Assembly (NCBI GenBank): GCA_028023455.1
Contig: JAQFVV010006355.1
Coordinates: 1-64,000 of the forward strand
DNA from: Epiperipatus broadwayi
Lineage: Eukaryota; Onychophora; Udeonychophora; Euonychophora; Peripatidae
Direction: 5' to 3'
Length of the DNA stretch: 64,000 bases
Positions 1-11,957 of the stretch are shown in pieces (the stretch's first letter is position 1; the number at the start of each line of letters is the position of its first letter). A program made the translations under genes and the position numbers. The notes below the pieces were generated by a model. It saw only the letters and a program-made list of their open reading frames with translations. It was not told the DNA's origin and searched no databases.

Positions 1-1370
1 TAATGAATATAACTATAAAGTCAATGAACAAATTGATAAATTAAAATTTAAACTAGTGAAAGCTTACAATTTGATATCGATGAAAGATAAATTTGTAATG
101 TCCATATTGAAAATATCATAAGATTTATTTAATGGCTGCCATTTCCCCTAGAATGTTTGCAGATGTAACAGTTCACAAAGCAAATAACTTCCTCATACTG
201 TTAATAGATTTTTGGGGTGCTTATTTTTATAAAACAGTGAAACTGATAGCCGAATGGTTCATTGATTATGTAGGATTTTGTAGCATCAAATAAATCCTCA
301 TTTGATTGTGTGTGGCTGATAAATATACACAAACGAGTTTCAAGTCTAAATATGCCTGACCTGATATAGTTGAGCTATATAGTGCAATCTCACATCAAAG
401 TTCTATAGATATTATCCATAAATTATTAAGAAATTCAGGCTTTAATCAGACCAAGACTGAGTTTGTTATTGATGCCCTGAAGTGAATTGATAGTGACACT
501 TTTGCATTATCTAACAACAAATTTTACAGGATAGAGTGCAACTGGCCTATGACACTGCCATTAAGTTATATACTCTGAGGCATAACATTAAATAAATATG
601 TAGAAACAATTGACTCCAAATATATTTCTACAATGCTATGTTGATGAAGTTCCAAATATATGCATTAGAGGATAATATTGATAAAGAATAATTTAATGCA
701 AAGGTCATGTTTAGTTTGGAATATAGAACAAGAAAATGAGTGTGTGGGAATAAAATTTTTAGACCTTCACATTCAAAGATCCAATAATGAGATAAATTAT
801 AAAATGGTAATCAAATCTTTCATCGTTTGATGAGCAGTACATCCTCAATCATGCATTTCTATTTTGCACAAGCTGGCTGGCTTTAAATGATTCATCATAG
901 AAACCAAATATCATGCAAGTATGAAGCAGATTGAAATAACAACATTGAAATGTACATTAAAGATTTGGTCAATGCAGGCTATAAGTGTAACATTTTATTT
1001 AGAACTCTATTTTAAATACCCACTGTCCAGAATATGATGACATGATTAAGTAAATAAGTCTCTTCTTTTGCCTGGTTTATCACAACAGTTAAAGAATATG
1101 TGTGCTAATACATTCAATATTAGCTTTAGAACTCCCCCAATTTGAATAAGCATGTGGACAATGAGAAGATAGGTTGTCTCCAAATGAGGTCCTCCATATT
1201 GTTTACAAAATCAGCTACAATTAATTTAATTGCAAAGCAATTTACTATTAGAGAATCATACACTAACAATACCACTTGGCTGGTGTAATATCACTACATG
1301 TGCTCTCATGCAAAAAATATACCATGTGAAGTCAGTATATCTGAAGCATTAAATGGAATCTGATCATGAT
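1..1370 (+). pseudogene. Penelope-like element (PLE) reverse transcriptase, decayed
   Basis: No open frame survives, but conceptual translation across stops gives an ordered set of PLE reverse-transcriptase blocks. Around 390-540 there is a block ending NNKFYRIE (the FY..xxG region before the MG.PLS motif). MTLPLSYIL follows near 550, then KYVETIDSKY, and the catalytic-type YVDEV near 640 (canonical YxDD, with the second D replaced by E). KFLDLHIQ lies near 757 and NNIEMYIKDLVNAGYK near 940-990. From about 1080 a linker-like LPGLSQQLKNMC precedes a pp-rich block like the one before the GIY-YIG domain in PLEs. The same blocks occur in the antisense copy at 28567-29900, which supports one family. 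The left part is cut by the window edge. Function as a mobile RT is known for the family; this copy is dead. Confidence 0.6.
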
Positions 1371-1527
1371 TTTAATCCATGGAATATTAAAATAGTATAT
1401 AACAGTATGGAAATAGTGGTCCCACAAGTTGGTTGACAATTATAACTATACAGAAATAGGGAGCATAATAAAAGAGAATTTGAGATTGCAGTGTCCCACA
1501 ATTGGGTAACCTTTTGTAAGAGTACAC

Positions 1528-2150
1528 CATATTAGGACTGAATTATGAGGTGATGAGAAACCATCATCATCCCCTAATAAACATTATAGGAAGTTAAATA
1601 TCAAAGAAATGAGCATAAGGAATCAGCACCAAACTAATTATAAGTTCACCAGCATTACACAAAAGTAATAATCATTCATCATCATGAATTATCAACTACA
1701 AAATGTAAACCAACATTCAATCTTCTGACTATATTAGAAAGTGGTCCATTAAAGTCCAGGCTAATTATTTAGTCACTGCCAAATGCAAGACAGAAATATG
1801 AATAATAATTATATGAATGCACATATTTAGGTGCTACTCCATCAATATACAACAATAAGTCAAATTATACTGAGACAATAAATACATCCCGACCATCATC
1901 AATGCTCTGGTCACTTAGTACCATTAATGTACTGGCCAAGTATAAACTAAATTTCTAAAGAAATTATAAATAAAATGAAATGTAATACATGGACTTTAAA
2001 GGATATCCTTTTGCACCAACTGGGATTATCATCATCTGGATGTCATTAACACTAAACATTAACCCTTACTATATATAACTAACTGTTATGCACAAATTTA
2101 GCTTGGGAAGCAAGGACTCTATAAACTATTACTGTGAACAAGAGATAAAT
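1528..2150 (+). repeat. Dispersed repeat family A, copy 1
   Basis: This non-coding stretch is homologous in the same orientation to 49787-50745. The best block reads CCATCATCAATGCTCTGGTC near 1890 and continues into TTAATGTACTGGCCAA. It matches the block near 50480-50525 with few changes. Other shared blocks are the GATGATGG/ATCATCATC region near the left end, a 'tttaaaggatatccttttg' block near 1995, and a 'gtgaacaagagat' block near 2137. No ORF or tRNA-like promoter is visible. The second copy starts with TGTAACGGG and could be an LTR, but the left border here is unclear. Confidence 0.6.
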
Positions 2151-2159
2151 AAATAAACA

Positions 2160-4130
2160 AAGCAACTTATTAAGAATAACTTTATATAACTCTCAGGTTT
2201 ACCCTATTATAAATAAATAGTTTTATTGAGGTCATTTAAATAAATCCTATACATAAAGCTGTCATGAAATAAACTCACACCCACTGCAATTTATAAAATA
2301 GGAATTGAATAGAATAAAAATTTAATACTAAAAATATTTTTTAAAAAATAATTAATTGATTAATAATAAACAAAAAATGACATGATATTATGAAGTTTTA
2401 AATATTCATTTCATCAAAAAATATATTTTCATAAAAATTATAATCAATCAGTTTTCTATTCATAAATTAACTTTTAATTAATTAATTAATTTGTTAAAAA
2501 TAACTAAGAGTTGAAAAAAACAATATTTTCAAAATCAAAGATAACAATTTTGATTTAGCTTAATTAACCTTTTGTTAATGATTTAGGAGGGAAAATGAAT
2601 GAAAAAAGAAAAACATGTTTAAAAAAAATTTAATTAACAAAAAAAATAAATTTTAGCTTGAAAGGCTGATATTTGAATGTAATAAAAACTATTTTATAAT
2701 TTTTTAAAAAAAATATTGATTGGATTTTTAAAAAAAGTATGTTTCACAATTTGAAAACATTAACATAATGAAAATATTTAAAATATTCAATTCTTACACA
2801 TACAACAAAAAAAATCTTTATTTTTTTGTAGTATGCATAAACCCAAAAGTACTTTAATCATGATTTTATTTCCTGTGGAGTTCTTTTTTCAGTTACAATT
2901 TCCAGTTTTTTCCAATTGAGTTTCTCCTTGAATGCTTCTAGACATGTACATGGTTAATTTGTTCTTTTCTTGGTTTTCAGTAATTTCAGATTAAAAAGTA
3001 GCAAATTTAACTATTTCTTTCCACTAAAATTTACAAGTGTGACTATCACACACAGATACACATGCTCTTGGTTGAAGTCAAGGTTGCAGATTACTTTAGG
3101 AGTAACTTTTTCTTCTCTACATTTTTATTCTAATGAAGGCATGTTATATGGAAGATGATGATGTCTAGCTTTTAGTTGAATTTAGCACATGGTTTTTATT
3201 GTAGAAATTATTTTTACGAAAAATTCATAGTATAATAAAAGCTTGATTAAAACTTCTGCTATTCTATACAATAGCTTAATTAAAACTTCTTTTTTTTATT
3301 ACCAGCTGGATTAAGACTTGACTATTTTTTTAAATAGCTATGGTAGGAATCTTCTTTATTAACTGGATTTAGAATTGATTAATCTTTCCCATAGCTAAGT
3401 TAGAAATATTTGTTTAACAGACCTTTGGGTCTTCCCCTTTTTTCCCACTCCCATTTTTCTAGAACAATCTTTCCCAAAGGTCAATCACAATCTGTCTCCA
3501 ATGTGATAGTTTTTATAACCACAATATACATAAATTTTTATAAATACAATTGTTCAGTTATTTCCCTCCTTAACTAATTTGTTATTACATGCAAACACAA
3601 TGCTATAGAATTTTTGAATTTGCAATATCCAGTTTCAGTTTAGAATTGTGGGAAAACTACATGATCTGCATATACACATTTTATATCTTTGGATCTGTCT
3701 TCTTTTTAGCTTTCAGTAAATGTAAGTTCTATATTTCTATCTCAAAAATTGACAATTTTATGATAATTTTTGTAGTCAAGTAGCTATACTTTTTTTGTCT
3801 TTTTTTAGTTTTTTTATTTTCACAGAAATCATTTTCACCATAAAAGTAAAAAGGGAAAATATGCAAGTCTTTACTGATTCCAGCAATGGCAGCAATTTTT
3901 TGTAAGTGAGCGTTGATTCTCTGAGTCTTCTTTTTCTTGCAGCTCATATGATAAATTGTCTAAATCAGATGTGGTTACAAAAAAAAAGATGTTTGAATAC
4001 AAGTGCTACAGGTCTATCGAATCCAGCTCTGTATACTCCAGTCCCATCTTCCTGACCAGATCTGAATGCATTGCCCATTAATGTTAGTGGTCATCAAATT
4101 TTACTAAGTCTCCTGAGGTCAAGTTTTCCA
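2160..4130. other. AT-rich intergenic stretch
   Basis: I see no gene here. Between about 3235 and 3425 there are three or four very degenerate direct repeats built around 'agcttgattaaaacttc', 'agcttaattaaaacttc' and 'agctggattaagacttg'. The short ORFs have no recognisable domains. Confidence 0.5.
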
Positions 4131-4149
4131 CCATGAGTGAGTATACAAT

Positions 4150-5530
4150 TTTAGACTTTGTTCCAATTATTATTTACTAAAAAAATATTTGAAAAAACTA
4201 TTCTTGAAATGAATACATATGCTGAACAAAAAAAGCTCTTGATTGGGTAAATTTGTCACATCATGAATTATCTGCATTTTTTGGCATGATAGTAGGCATT
4301 TTTTCTATATATCCAGTACATGAATTAGATGACATATGGAGTTCTGATTTGAAAGTAAGACAAACATTTTTTGCAAATATTATGATCCAAAGTAGATTTT
4401 ATTTAATTTTGTCTTGTCTACATTTTAATAATAAAAAAAAGCCAAATGCTAAAAGTAAAGATTTTGACAGAATATATAAACTTAGGCCAACTATAGACTA
4501 CTGCAATGTAAATTTTAAGGCTGCATATCAAATGTATAGATAGATAGTGGTTGATGAAGCTATTACCAAATTTACTAGTCATAATAGCATGAAACAATTT
4601 GGTCCATCAAAACCAATAAAGCAAGGACTCAAATAGTGGATGTATGCAGATAACCATAATGAATGTGTCCTATATGCTGGCCAAGGTCTGGCTACTCGAG
4701 CTGTGCTTTCAGTATTTTTGCCATATCTATCCAAACAGCATCCTATTATTTTTTGTGATAGATATTTTATAAGTCTACCGTTAGCAAAAGAGATATCTGC
4801 AAACAAACTCTATTGTTGTGGCACACTAAATATAAATAGAAGAGGTATCCCAGACAGCATCAAACAACTATATAAAAAATTATAAAAAATGAGTAGGGGA
4901 GACTCACAGTTTGTAATTGATCAAGACACTGGTCTTCAATTTTTAATTTGGATAGATAAGAAGCTCTAATGCTTACCAATGCTTATTCATCTTCTGGAAA
5001 AGAGGCTGTTACAAAAAGACACAAAGATGGTACATATTATTCATATCCATGCCCATCTGCAATAAAATATACAACTGCCACATGGGTGGAATAGACTTGA
5101 CCAATCGAAAATGACTTCAGTATGGTTGGAAGAGAAAGTATATCTGATGGAAAATGCATTCTTTTTGCACTGCTTTGGTATAGCTGTTGCAAATGCATGC
5201 ATTCTGTACACAGAATATATGACTCTGAAACAGAAGAAAATGGAAACACTTTTAATTTTTCAGAGAGCCTTAGCAGATAGCCTCATTCCATGGTTTTTCT
5301 TCAAGAATAAGTAACTGTACAGCTTATCATGTTATACCACATCTGGCTCATTATACCAGGGAAAAGCATAACCTAGTTGACCTTTGCCAACACAAGATTT
5401 CTAAAAGAAGATGTATTGTCTGCCTAAAAAAAAGGCAAAAGCATAAATTTTTTTTGGACTGCATGGAGTGTGGACCTGTTACACTCTGCCAAAGCACTTT
5501 GAGAAACTGTTTTGCTATCTATCACAATGG
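4150..5530 (+). pseudogene. piggyBac-type transposase pseudogene
   Basis: Transposase blocks of the piggyBac (PGBD/DDE_Tnp_1_7) family run in order through several frames. NTYAEQKK lies near 4210, then HHELSAFFGMIVG at 4258 and the first catalytic-type Asp in VVDEAITKF (about 4548). FGPSKPIKQGLK follows, then the second Asp in PIIFCDRYFISLPLAKE (about 4757). NRRGIP is near 4840 and the third Asp is in HMGGIDLTNRK (about 5080-5110). A C-terminal cysteine domain spans about 5404-5525: RRCIVC, then CMECG, then LC and NCFAIYH, the usual piggyBac RING/PHD-like zinc region. Frame breaks include stops near 4541 and 4634 and a frame change after 4885. All three Asp codons persist although the gene is dead, so decay may be fairly recent. 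No TTAA-flanked termini were identified. Confidence 0.85.
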
Positions 5531-5699
5531 AAGTGTGATAGATGATGCATCTCAGACACCACAACATTCACTTTCTTCAGGATGGTCAACTAGCATGCCA
5601 TCTCAGTCAAGATCTCCCCATGTAGATGATCATCAGAAGTTCTATTGGCATTTGGTTGCAGTATTATTTTAATTGTAAGCTATCATTCTGTAGTAATCA

Positions 5700-7392
5700 C
5701 TTGATTTTATACTTTAAGTAAATTTTATCTAACAAGATGAAGTGTTTACCATAAGCTGCCAGGTAAGATAAATATTAAAGTATATTATTATTATTAATAA
5801 ACTACATAACACTGACTCTAACCCTTTTTTTTGTTTAGCTGACATTGAGTATGGAATCGAAATCTGTCCTAAGTGAATTGTAGATATGCTTTCATCATCA
5901 CTAACTACAATGAATTTAGCATTTTATGATTGTATTATTTTGGTTTGCTTTTTACTCTACTAATTTTATGTATGATTTTATCTTTGTTTACTTTTCAATA
6001 ATTTTAATTTTGTTTGCTTTTTTTAATAATAATTTTATGTATGGTTTCTTTTTTAGTTTATATATAAGTTGTTTTATTATTTTGTTTTATCATTTTATAT
6101 ATATATATATATTGATTTCAGCATCATTAATAAATAAATACATTTTATTTACAATAAAAATGTTTTTTTTAGTTTTTCCTCCTATTTTCCTCTAATATAA
6201 AAATTAATGACTAATTTTTTAATAAATTACAAACTTTATTGAAGTTTTTTATTATAATATTCAAATTACACTAATTATTGATCAATATTAACTCCTTGTT
6301 ATCAGGGATGATGTATTTGTTGCAAATATCTGTATGGAAAAACACTTTGAAAAGCTACCAAAAAATTGAAAGGTACTAATGTCTTTATTCCTTGAAGTAT
6401 TGAAATGACTGATTGCCTCAGGTAAGTTATATTACACATCAATTTATTAGAAATTTAATGAAAAATGCAATGAAGTTATTAACAAAAGCATAGATTTAAA
6501 GTTTAAGCATGAAAATTTTGAATTTATAAAATAATATAAAAATAATTTTTAGAAATATTATTTTTTTCTCTTTTTTATTACTTTGAATATGAATGGCTCT
6601 ATTTTATCAGCTTCATTACATTCTTTGATGTTTTATCTTTTAAACAATATATATTATGTAGTTTTTGAAAGATACAAACTTTAGTTATGATAAAATTTGT
6701 GGCTTAACATAATTTTTTAAATATTCAATATGGCCACTTCACCAGCCAATAAGTTAAACTTTGACATTGATAAACAAGTTAAGAAATTAAATTAACATCA
6801 TAACATTTTTGACATTACTTTCTAATTAAACATTTTTTTTGCAAAAGGAAAACAAGATAATCAATTAATTTTATTGATTTGATTTTTTGCATTGAAGAAA
6901 GATAAAGAGAAAAAATTACAAGTCTGACTAATTAAAAATAAAATTTACCAAAAGCATTAAAATCTTATTTTTTTTTTTAAAGATACTATTTAAAATAAAA
7001 CCTTTTCTATCTTTTAAGGTTAAATTAATCACTATTAAAAATTTACAAAAAGAGAAAATTATTTTTCTCTTAGTACATTTTCATAGTTTAAATTAAAACT
7101 ACTAATTGGTTATAATTATTGAAAAAAAAGAACATTCTTTTATAGTTTTCTCTCCCTTCTACAATTGTTTATAACTTATTAAAATATTCTCATATTATTA
7201 TTTAGCAAATTTAATGTTTTAGAATTCTTTTACTATCATATTAGGACTTAAAATATTTAGTTAATTAAAAACCCATTATTATTATAAAAAAGTATGCATG
7301 AGTAAATTAAATATTATTTTCCCCATTAATTACATAACCTAAACTAAACATGAGAAACATGCTGCCAACTATCTAATTAATTTTAGTGCAGC
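5700..7392. other. AT-rich intergenic stretch
   Basis: Only low-complexity sequence is visible: long T and A runs and a short AT tract near 6102-6112. The 5926-6195 ORF is a low-complexity Phe/Ile-rich reading of this sequence and is not supported as a gene. Confidence 0.5.
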
Positions 7393-7416
7393 TACATAAC
7401 CAACTGGTTATGGTTT

Positions 7417-7432
7417 CTCTCTCTCTCTCTCT

Positions 7433-7480
<48 letters not shown>
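7417..7480. repeat. CT then AT compound microsatellite
   Basis: A CT tract (about 7417-7433) runs into an AT tract to 7480. It abuts the TGTACC end of the element at 7481. A short hairpin, TACATAACCAACTGGTTATG, lies just before it at 7393-7412 and resembles hairpins at 52505 and 63060. Confidence 0.9.
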
Positions 7481-7483
<3 letters not shown>

Positions 7484-9163
7484 ACCAATATTGAAAGTGG
7501 CACATAATAATTTGTTTTAAAAATTATTAAAAATAAAAAATCTTAAAAGAAAGATGTAAAATTAAAAGTTGAAGAGTTTTATTACAGTTTGTTTTCGAAA
7601 AAGTAAGAGTCAAATAGTTTCTATCATTAGTTTTTAAAATAAAAGTTACAATTAATTAATTAAAAGTGGGGAGGGGGAGTTCACATCAGAAAAATCAAAC
7701 TAAAAGTTTTATAAAAGAAGTAAAGAGTTTATTATTATTATTAGTTGAAATATAATTTAAAAAGTTTAAAAATAAATCTCTTTTCATTCGAGTTTAAGTA
7801 AAAGAAAAAGTCATCTTAAAAAACTAAATAGTAAATTGTATTAAAATATACATGTGCATAAATGATTAATATAAGTTTGTTAATAAAAATATATGTGCGA
7901 TTGTAAATAAAAATAAATGTATGCATATTAAATAGTAAAAAATAAATGGAAGTTATCATTAAAAAACATGGCAGTGGCTACTAATTAAAGATATAAAAAC
8001 AACATATTTGTGATGGCTACTACTAATTAAACAATCTTCAAAACACATTGTCAAAGGGTTAGTTACTAAAGAAATTTTGACAACAGATATTGCTGGAGGA
8101 TATTAAAAGAAAAACACTTCACAGGTATAAATAGTAAAATTTTATCGGACAGTTCAGTAGGGACAAACATTCAGTGAGTACAATTGTTTCAGTTCAGATA
8201 ACAGTTCAGTTTACTATGTATCCAGAAACAAAAATGCAGTGCTGAGCAGCTTTTGGAAACATATGTCTCTCTAGCCTGAAGTCCGATAAAAACAGCCAAT
8301 ATGCCCAATCTTAAATGTCTGCATAACAGCTTGGAAATCTCCATCAATATCTAATTGTCTCCAATAATTAAATAATAATGAAACTCCTCAAGGAAATGTC
8401 CCAGCCGGCTGGAAATATTCTCACCTAAAGCAGTAACCAAAGAAAACTAAGTTCTACATCCACATTCAAAATCCTAGGTAATAATATTTCATATTCTTAT
8501 TTCTATAATAGCCATTGCATTAATTCATAAAGCCTCCAGAGACAAGTAATTTGAATTCTATAAACATGCATAAAATGAACTATTGATGTGCGTGTTTGTG
8601 AATGCTATATGATTTTATAAATGTCAAATATTATTTATGCTTTCTCATAAGATATATTATAGTGTGTTAATTTAAAATGTGCATGTGTTATATTAGATTT
8701 ATTAAATGTTTAAAATTAGTAAATGTTAATTAAAATAAATGGTCTTCAAAACTTAAACTTTATTTGTCAGTCAATTCTTTTTACCAATCTCTCTTACAAT
8801 CCTTTTTACCATTCTTTTGTCAAATCTTTTTATCAATTCTTCCACCACTAATTATTTATAATCTGTTAGTGATTACAAGTAACTGAGATAGTCTATGGGT
8901 ATAACTTAGGCGCTGAGTTAGTAGCCATTGTTCAAAGTGTGTTGTTTATTCTTCTGAATAAATAGCTGGTGCCCATGTTTACACAAAACAAAAAAGTGCT
9001 TTGAACTTGGTGTTGAACTCAACAGTCAAGAAGAAGTTATGTCCTGGAAATGTAATGCTAGTTATATATTTTATAGCTATCATTTGGACATACATACTTT
9101 CCGAGTATGTTCTTCTCTGCCTAAGAGACCGGTGTTTCGATCGACACATTCGAACCCGGCACA
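7481..9163 (+). mobile_element. Repeat family B, copy 1 (LTR-like, boundaries inferred)
   Basis: The segment is bounded by TGTACC at the left and CCGGCACA at the right, each next to an AT microsatellite. The interior from about 8300 to 9163 is homologous, in reverse complement, to 60907-61830. Shared blocks include 'gtctgcataacagct' near 8318 and 'aaaatcctaggtaa' near 8468. The strongest is 'aaacatgcataaaatgaact' near 8562, which continues into 'attgatgtgcgtgtttgtga'. There is also an 'aaactttatttgt' block near 8755. No protein domain is visible. The TG...CA termini suggest a solo LTR or an LTR-like non-coding element. The interior homology is firm; the exact ends and class are inference. Confidence 0.5.
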
Positions 9164-9181
9164 ATATATATATATATATGA

Positions 9182-9680
9182 TCCCAATGCATAACACTGT
9201 AGTGAAATAACTATACAAACATTAAATCACCACATGGTTAAGAAATCCAATACCACCCTTTGTGAACTAATATATAAATACATTAGAGTTCGTATTTCAA
9301 AATAGCCAGTTCAAAATGATACACTTTGAACTGTACACTATTAGATCTTAAATATTGAAATATGAACAAATTCAAAATTTTAAAAGCAACAATCTTAATT
9401 TTTGCTACAAACAAACATGTTTACTATTATTATATAAAGACAAACTAAACAGTAGTAATTTTAATCTTTAAACCACCTAACACAAATGTATAGAAAATAA
9501 TTCCAGTGCATAATGCTATACTGAAATAAATATATGAATATTAAATCACCCCCCATGGTTAAGAAATCCAGTACCATCCTCTGTGAACTAATATATAAAT
9601 ACAAACTAATGTATTTATATATTAGTTCACAGAGGGTGGTATTGGATTTCTTAACCATGTGGGGTGATTTAATAATATTT
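9182..9680. repeat. Three copies of a ~100-bp repeat, two forming a hairpin
   Basis: A unit containing CATGGTTAAGAAATCCA and GTGAACTAATATATAAATAC occurs directly at about 9182-9291 and 9500-9602, then inverted at 9611-9680. The second and third copies form an almost perfect hairpin with arms of about 64 bp (9539-9602 and 9611-9672) and a loop of only 8 bases. No coding potential is evident. Confidence 0.85.
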
Positions 9681-9829
9681 GTGCATATATATTTGTAATA
9701 ATATTATATTTCAATGTCTGTATTTCTTCAAAGCAATATACATAATTATATAATTGAATATTTATAAATACAGTAATCAGACATAGCTTTTGACTATCCT
9801 CGTAGTCTTTGTCAACTAACACTTTAAAA

Positions 9830-10330
9830 GGCTAACCTTCCCACAATTCTGTGATCTTATGTTTGCTGCCTGTCTGTTAAGTAAGTCATGTTTGTATTCG
9901 TATATTTGCATAGCTTCTTTTATTTGTCTTTTGTTGTTACTTTTTTCAATTTGCAATATTTTAATATATATTATAATGGTAAATAAGGAGAGCCAGCTCA
10001 GTGGTATTATTGTGATGATGAAGAGAATATGAGGGAATATAAAAAAACACAGACATTGATATGACAAAATGAAAAGAAAAATTTTATTGCATCCTAATTG
10101 CATTTAATGTTATTATATACTTAATATATAATTTCTTCCTGACATACATTTCCTGAATTATCTTGTGTGTACACAATCCTATTTATCTTCATTCCAAATA
10201 TTTGTCATAATGGCACGTTTGTGCTCCCTGTAAGTTTTGGCTTGTGAAACAATGACCGCCACTAGTTCTTCACAAACATTTATTAGGTTGTTACTAGCAG
10301 TGCCACTTTACTTATTTGTCAAGGTGACTC
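9830..10330 (-). pseudogene. Possible PLE GIY-YIG endonuclease remnant
   Basis: On the minus strand, reading across stops, a block containing TYREHKRAIMT (about 10205-10240) is followed much further on by KRQIKEAMQIYEYKHDLLNR (about 9880-9945). These resemble the R..EHK and kRxxKEAxxI...LNR segments of the GIY-YIG domain found in Penelope-like elements (compare 13039-13494). A GIY-YIG start motif is not visible, the frame is broken and the spacing is longer than expected. The call is therefore weak. The minus-strand ORF at 9816-10103 otherwise has no recognisable features. Confidence 0.3.
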
Positions 10331-10339
10331 AACTCAAAT

Positions 10340-11340
10340 GATCCTTTTTTTTATTTAGATAAATGCCAAGTTTATTCTCATAATGCTTCTTAATTACCTT
10401 TAAGTTAATGAATTTGAAAGCATATAAATTTATATAGCAAAAGTATTTTTGGGATCAACTGTCTGGGTTAATTTTTCCACGTGACAATAAATTGGTATTG
10501 TCTGAATGTTCTGGTAAATTTCTACAAAAATACCAATCCTTTACTTATGTTATAAGTGAGGCAAATCCCTGTCTCTGGATCAATGCATCCAATTTAAAAT
10601 CAGAACTGGTATTATGCTATAACTCCATAAACTTTTTTGAATTTATTTGTAAGCAAGCTACAATATTCTCCAACATCTGGATTTGATTTTCTGTCTTATT
10701 ACCAAACTGTTTTAAATCCTAAGTGGATAAAATTTTTAAAATATATCTGATTACTGTATTTATAAATATTCGATTATATAATTACACACACACATACATA
10801 TATATATATCAGTAAAAATCAGTCACATGTCACATGACCTATATTATATATATATATAATATAACAAAAAGATATTTGTTTTATTATATATAGACTATAT
10901 TATATAATAGCTTAGATAAGCATATTATGTAAATACCTATAGAAGCTAGGCAAGATACATGTTTTGTATTTCAAGAGATTGATAAGATTAAACTAGTGTA
11001 TCTAAGGATAGGATAAAACAGGATTTCACTTTTTTCAATAACTTTTGTTCCACAACATGTAGAAATGCACCTGTATAGTTATTAATATAGGAAAAATCAT
11101 GATCAAGGTACCACAATTAACATTGCTAGAAATTATTTATCTTTGAGTATTGGGAACTTAATTTATTATTATATTTTATTGCATATATTTATTTATATAT
11201 ACTAAATTATCTGATTTTCATCCTTTATTATTTAAATTAATGAATAAATAGTCACATAGTATCATTAGAATGTGTTTATTTAAAGATATACCACTCTGTC
11301 TGGAGGGTTGATTAGATCCTAAGATCTAGGTACAGTGCTC
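10340..11340. other. AT-rich intergenic stretch
   Basis: I see no gene. CA then AT dinucleotides lie at about 10780-10810, and a palindromic AT region with 'tatattatatatatatataa' at about 10840-10860. Confidence 0.5.
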
Positions 11341-11352
11341 TCAGATCCATGG

Positions 11353-11396
11353 CTCCTCACTGATGAAAGTCACAAGCTGGAAACTAGTCTGTGGAT
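11353..11396 (+). ncRNA. Candidate hammerhead ribozyme
   Basis: The conserved core is complete and in order: CTGATGA (11360-11366), GAAA (11380-11383) and the cleavage triplet GTC (11387-11389). Stem I can form between TCCTCA (11354-11359) and TGTGGA (11390-11395), with one T.T mismatch. Stem III is minimal: A-T and C-G pairs around a two-base TA loop, as described for hammerheads of Penelope-like and other retroelements. Stem II is weak (A.G, A-T, G-C, T.G around a CACAA loop). It lies about 600 bp upstream of the LINE ORF1 remnant and about 100 bp before the LINE-leader direct repeats. Activity is not shown by the sequence. Confidence 0.5.
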
Positions 11397-11499
11397 ATTG
11401 GATGAGTAAGCACTAGATAAGGATTTTAAGTGTAAACCTTTTTGAATTCATTGATTATTCTGGCTTGCACTGGTGGCACTACTGTATGTAGAAATTCTG

Positions 11500-11810
11500 A
11501 CAGCCTTGCTGTGCTGATGTAACTGTTTTGTTCTGCAGATTAAGTTGGAGTTTATATATATTATTTTGTGAATTATCTTCAGAGAAAGGACAATTTAACT
11601 GCTACAAAAAATGTTTATTTACTGGGTTAAGATGGAGAGAAAATTGTAATCAAGATAGATAAATTTAAAGCTTTGACTGCCTTGCTGTGCAGACATGGTA
11701 GTTTTGTTTGCGAGTTAAGTTAAAGTTTATATATATATATTTCAATTAGCTTTAGAGAACTGAAAATTTAACTGATACAAAAATTGTTTTTTATTTGATT
11801 TTTTAGTAAG
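11500..11810 (+). repeat. Two direct repeats (period ~176 bp), probable LINE 5' leader monomers
   Basis: A block beginning GCCTTGCTGTGC and running through AAGTTTATATATAT and AATTTAACTG.TACAAAAA occurs at about 11503-11620 and again at 11679-11800. The copies differ by scattered substitutions. The position just before the ORF1 remnant suggests tandem promoter monomers in the LINE 5' UTR; that role is inferred. Confidence 0.6.
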
Positions 11811-11957
11811 TTTACTAGTAAAGATTTTTTAATTTAAGAAAGGAAGTGATTTGTTTTGTGAAGAAAGATAATATTTTGAGGCCTAAGATTGGAAAAAAAA
11901 GTGTTTATTGATCACCATTAAAAGAAAGTAAAGTATTTTTCTTTTGTGTAAAAGGGT

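Noticed and set aside
5926-6195. Hydrophobic 89-codon ORF resembling a membrane protein
   Set aside because: Low-complexity T-rich DNA downstream of the piggyBac remnant; no start context or homology.
9125-9163. TTCGAACCC next to an AT tract, considered as a tRNA gene
   Set aside because: Only a B-box-like match; no cloverleaf or A-box at a suitable distance, and it is the end of repeat family B.
9001-9218. Overlapping plus and minus ORFs near the end of family B
   Set aside because: They are non-coding repeat sequence; the inverted copy at 60907-61100 does not preserve the frames.
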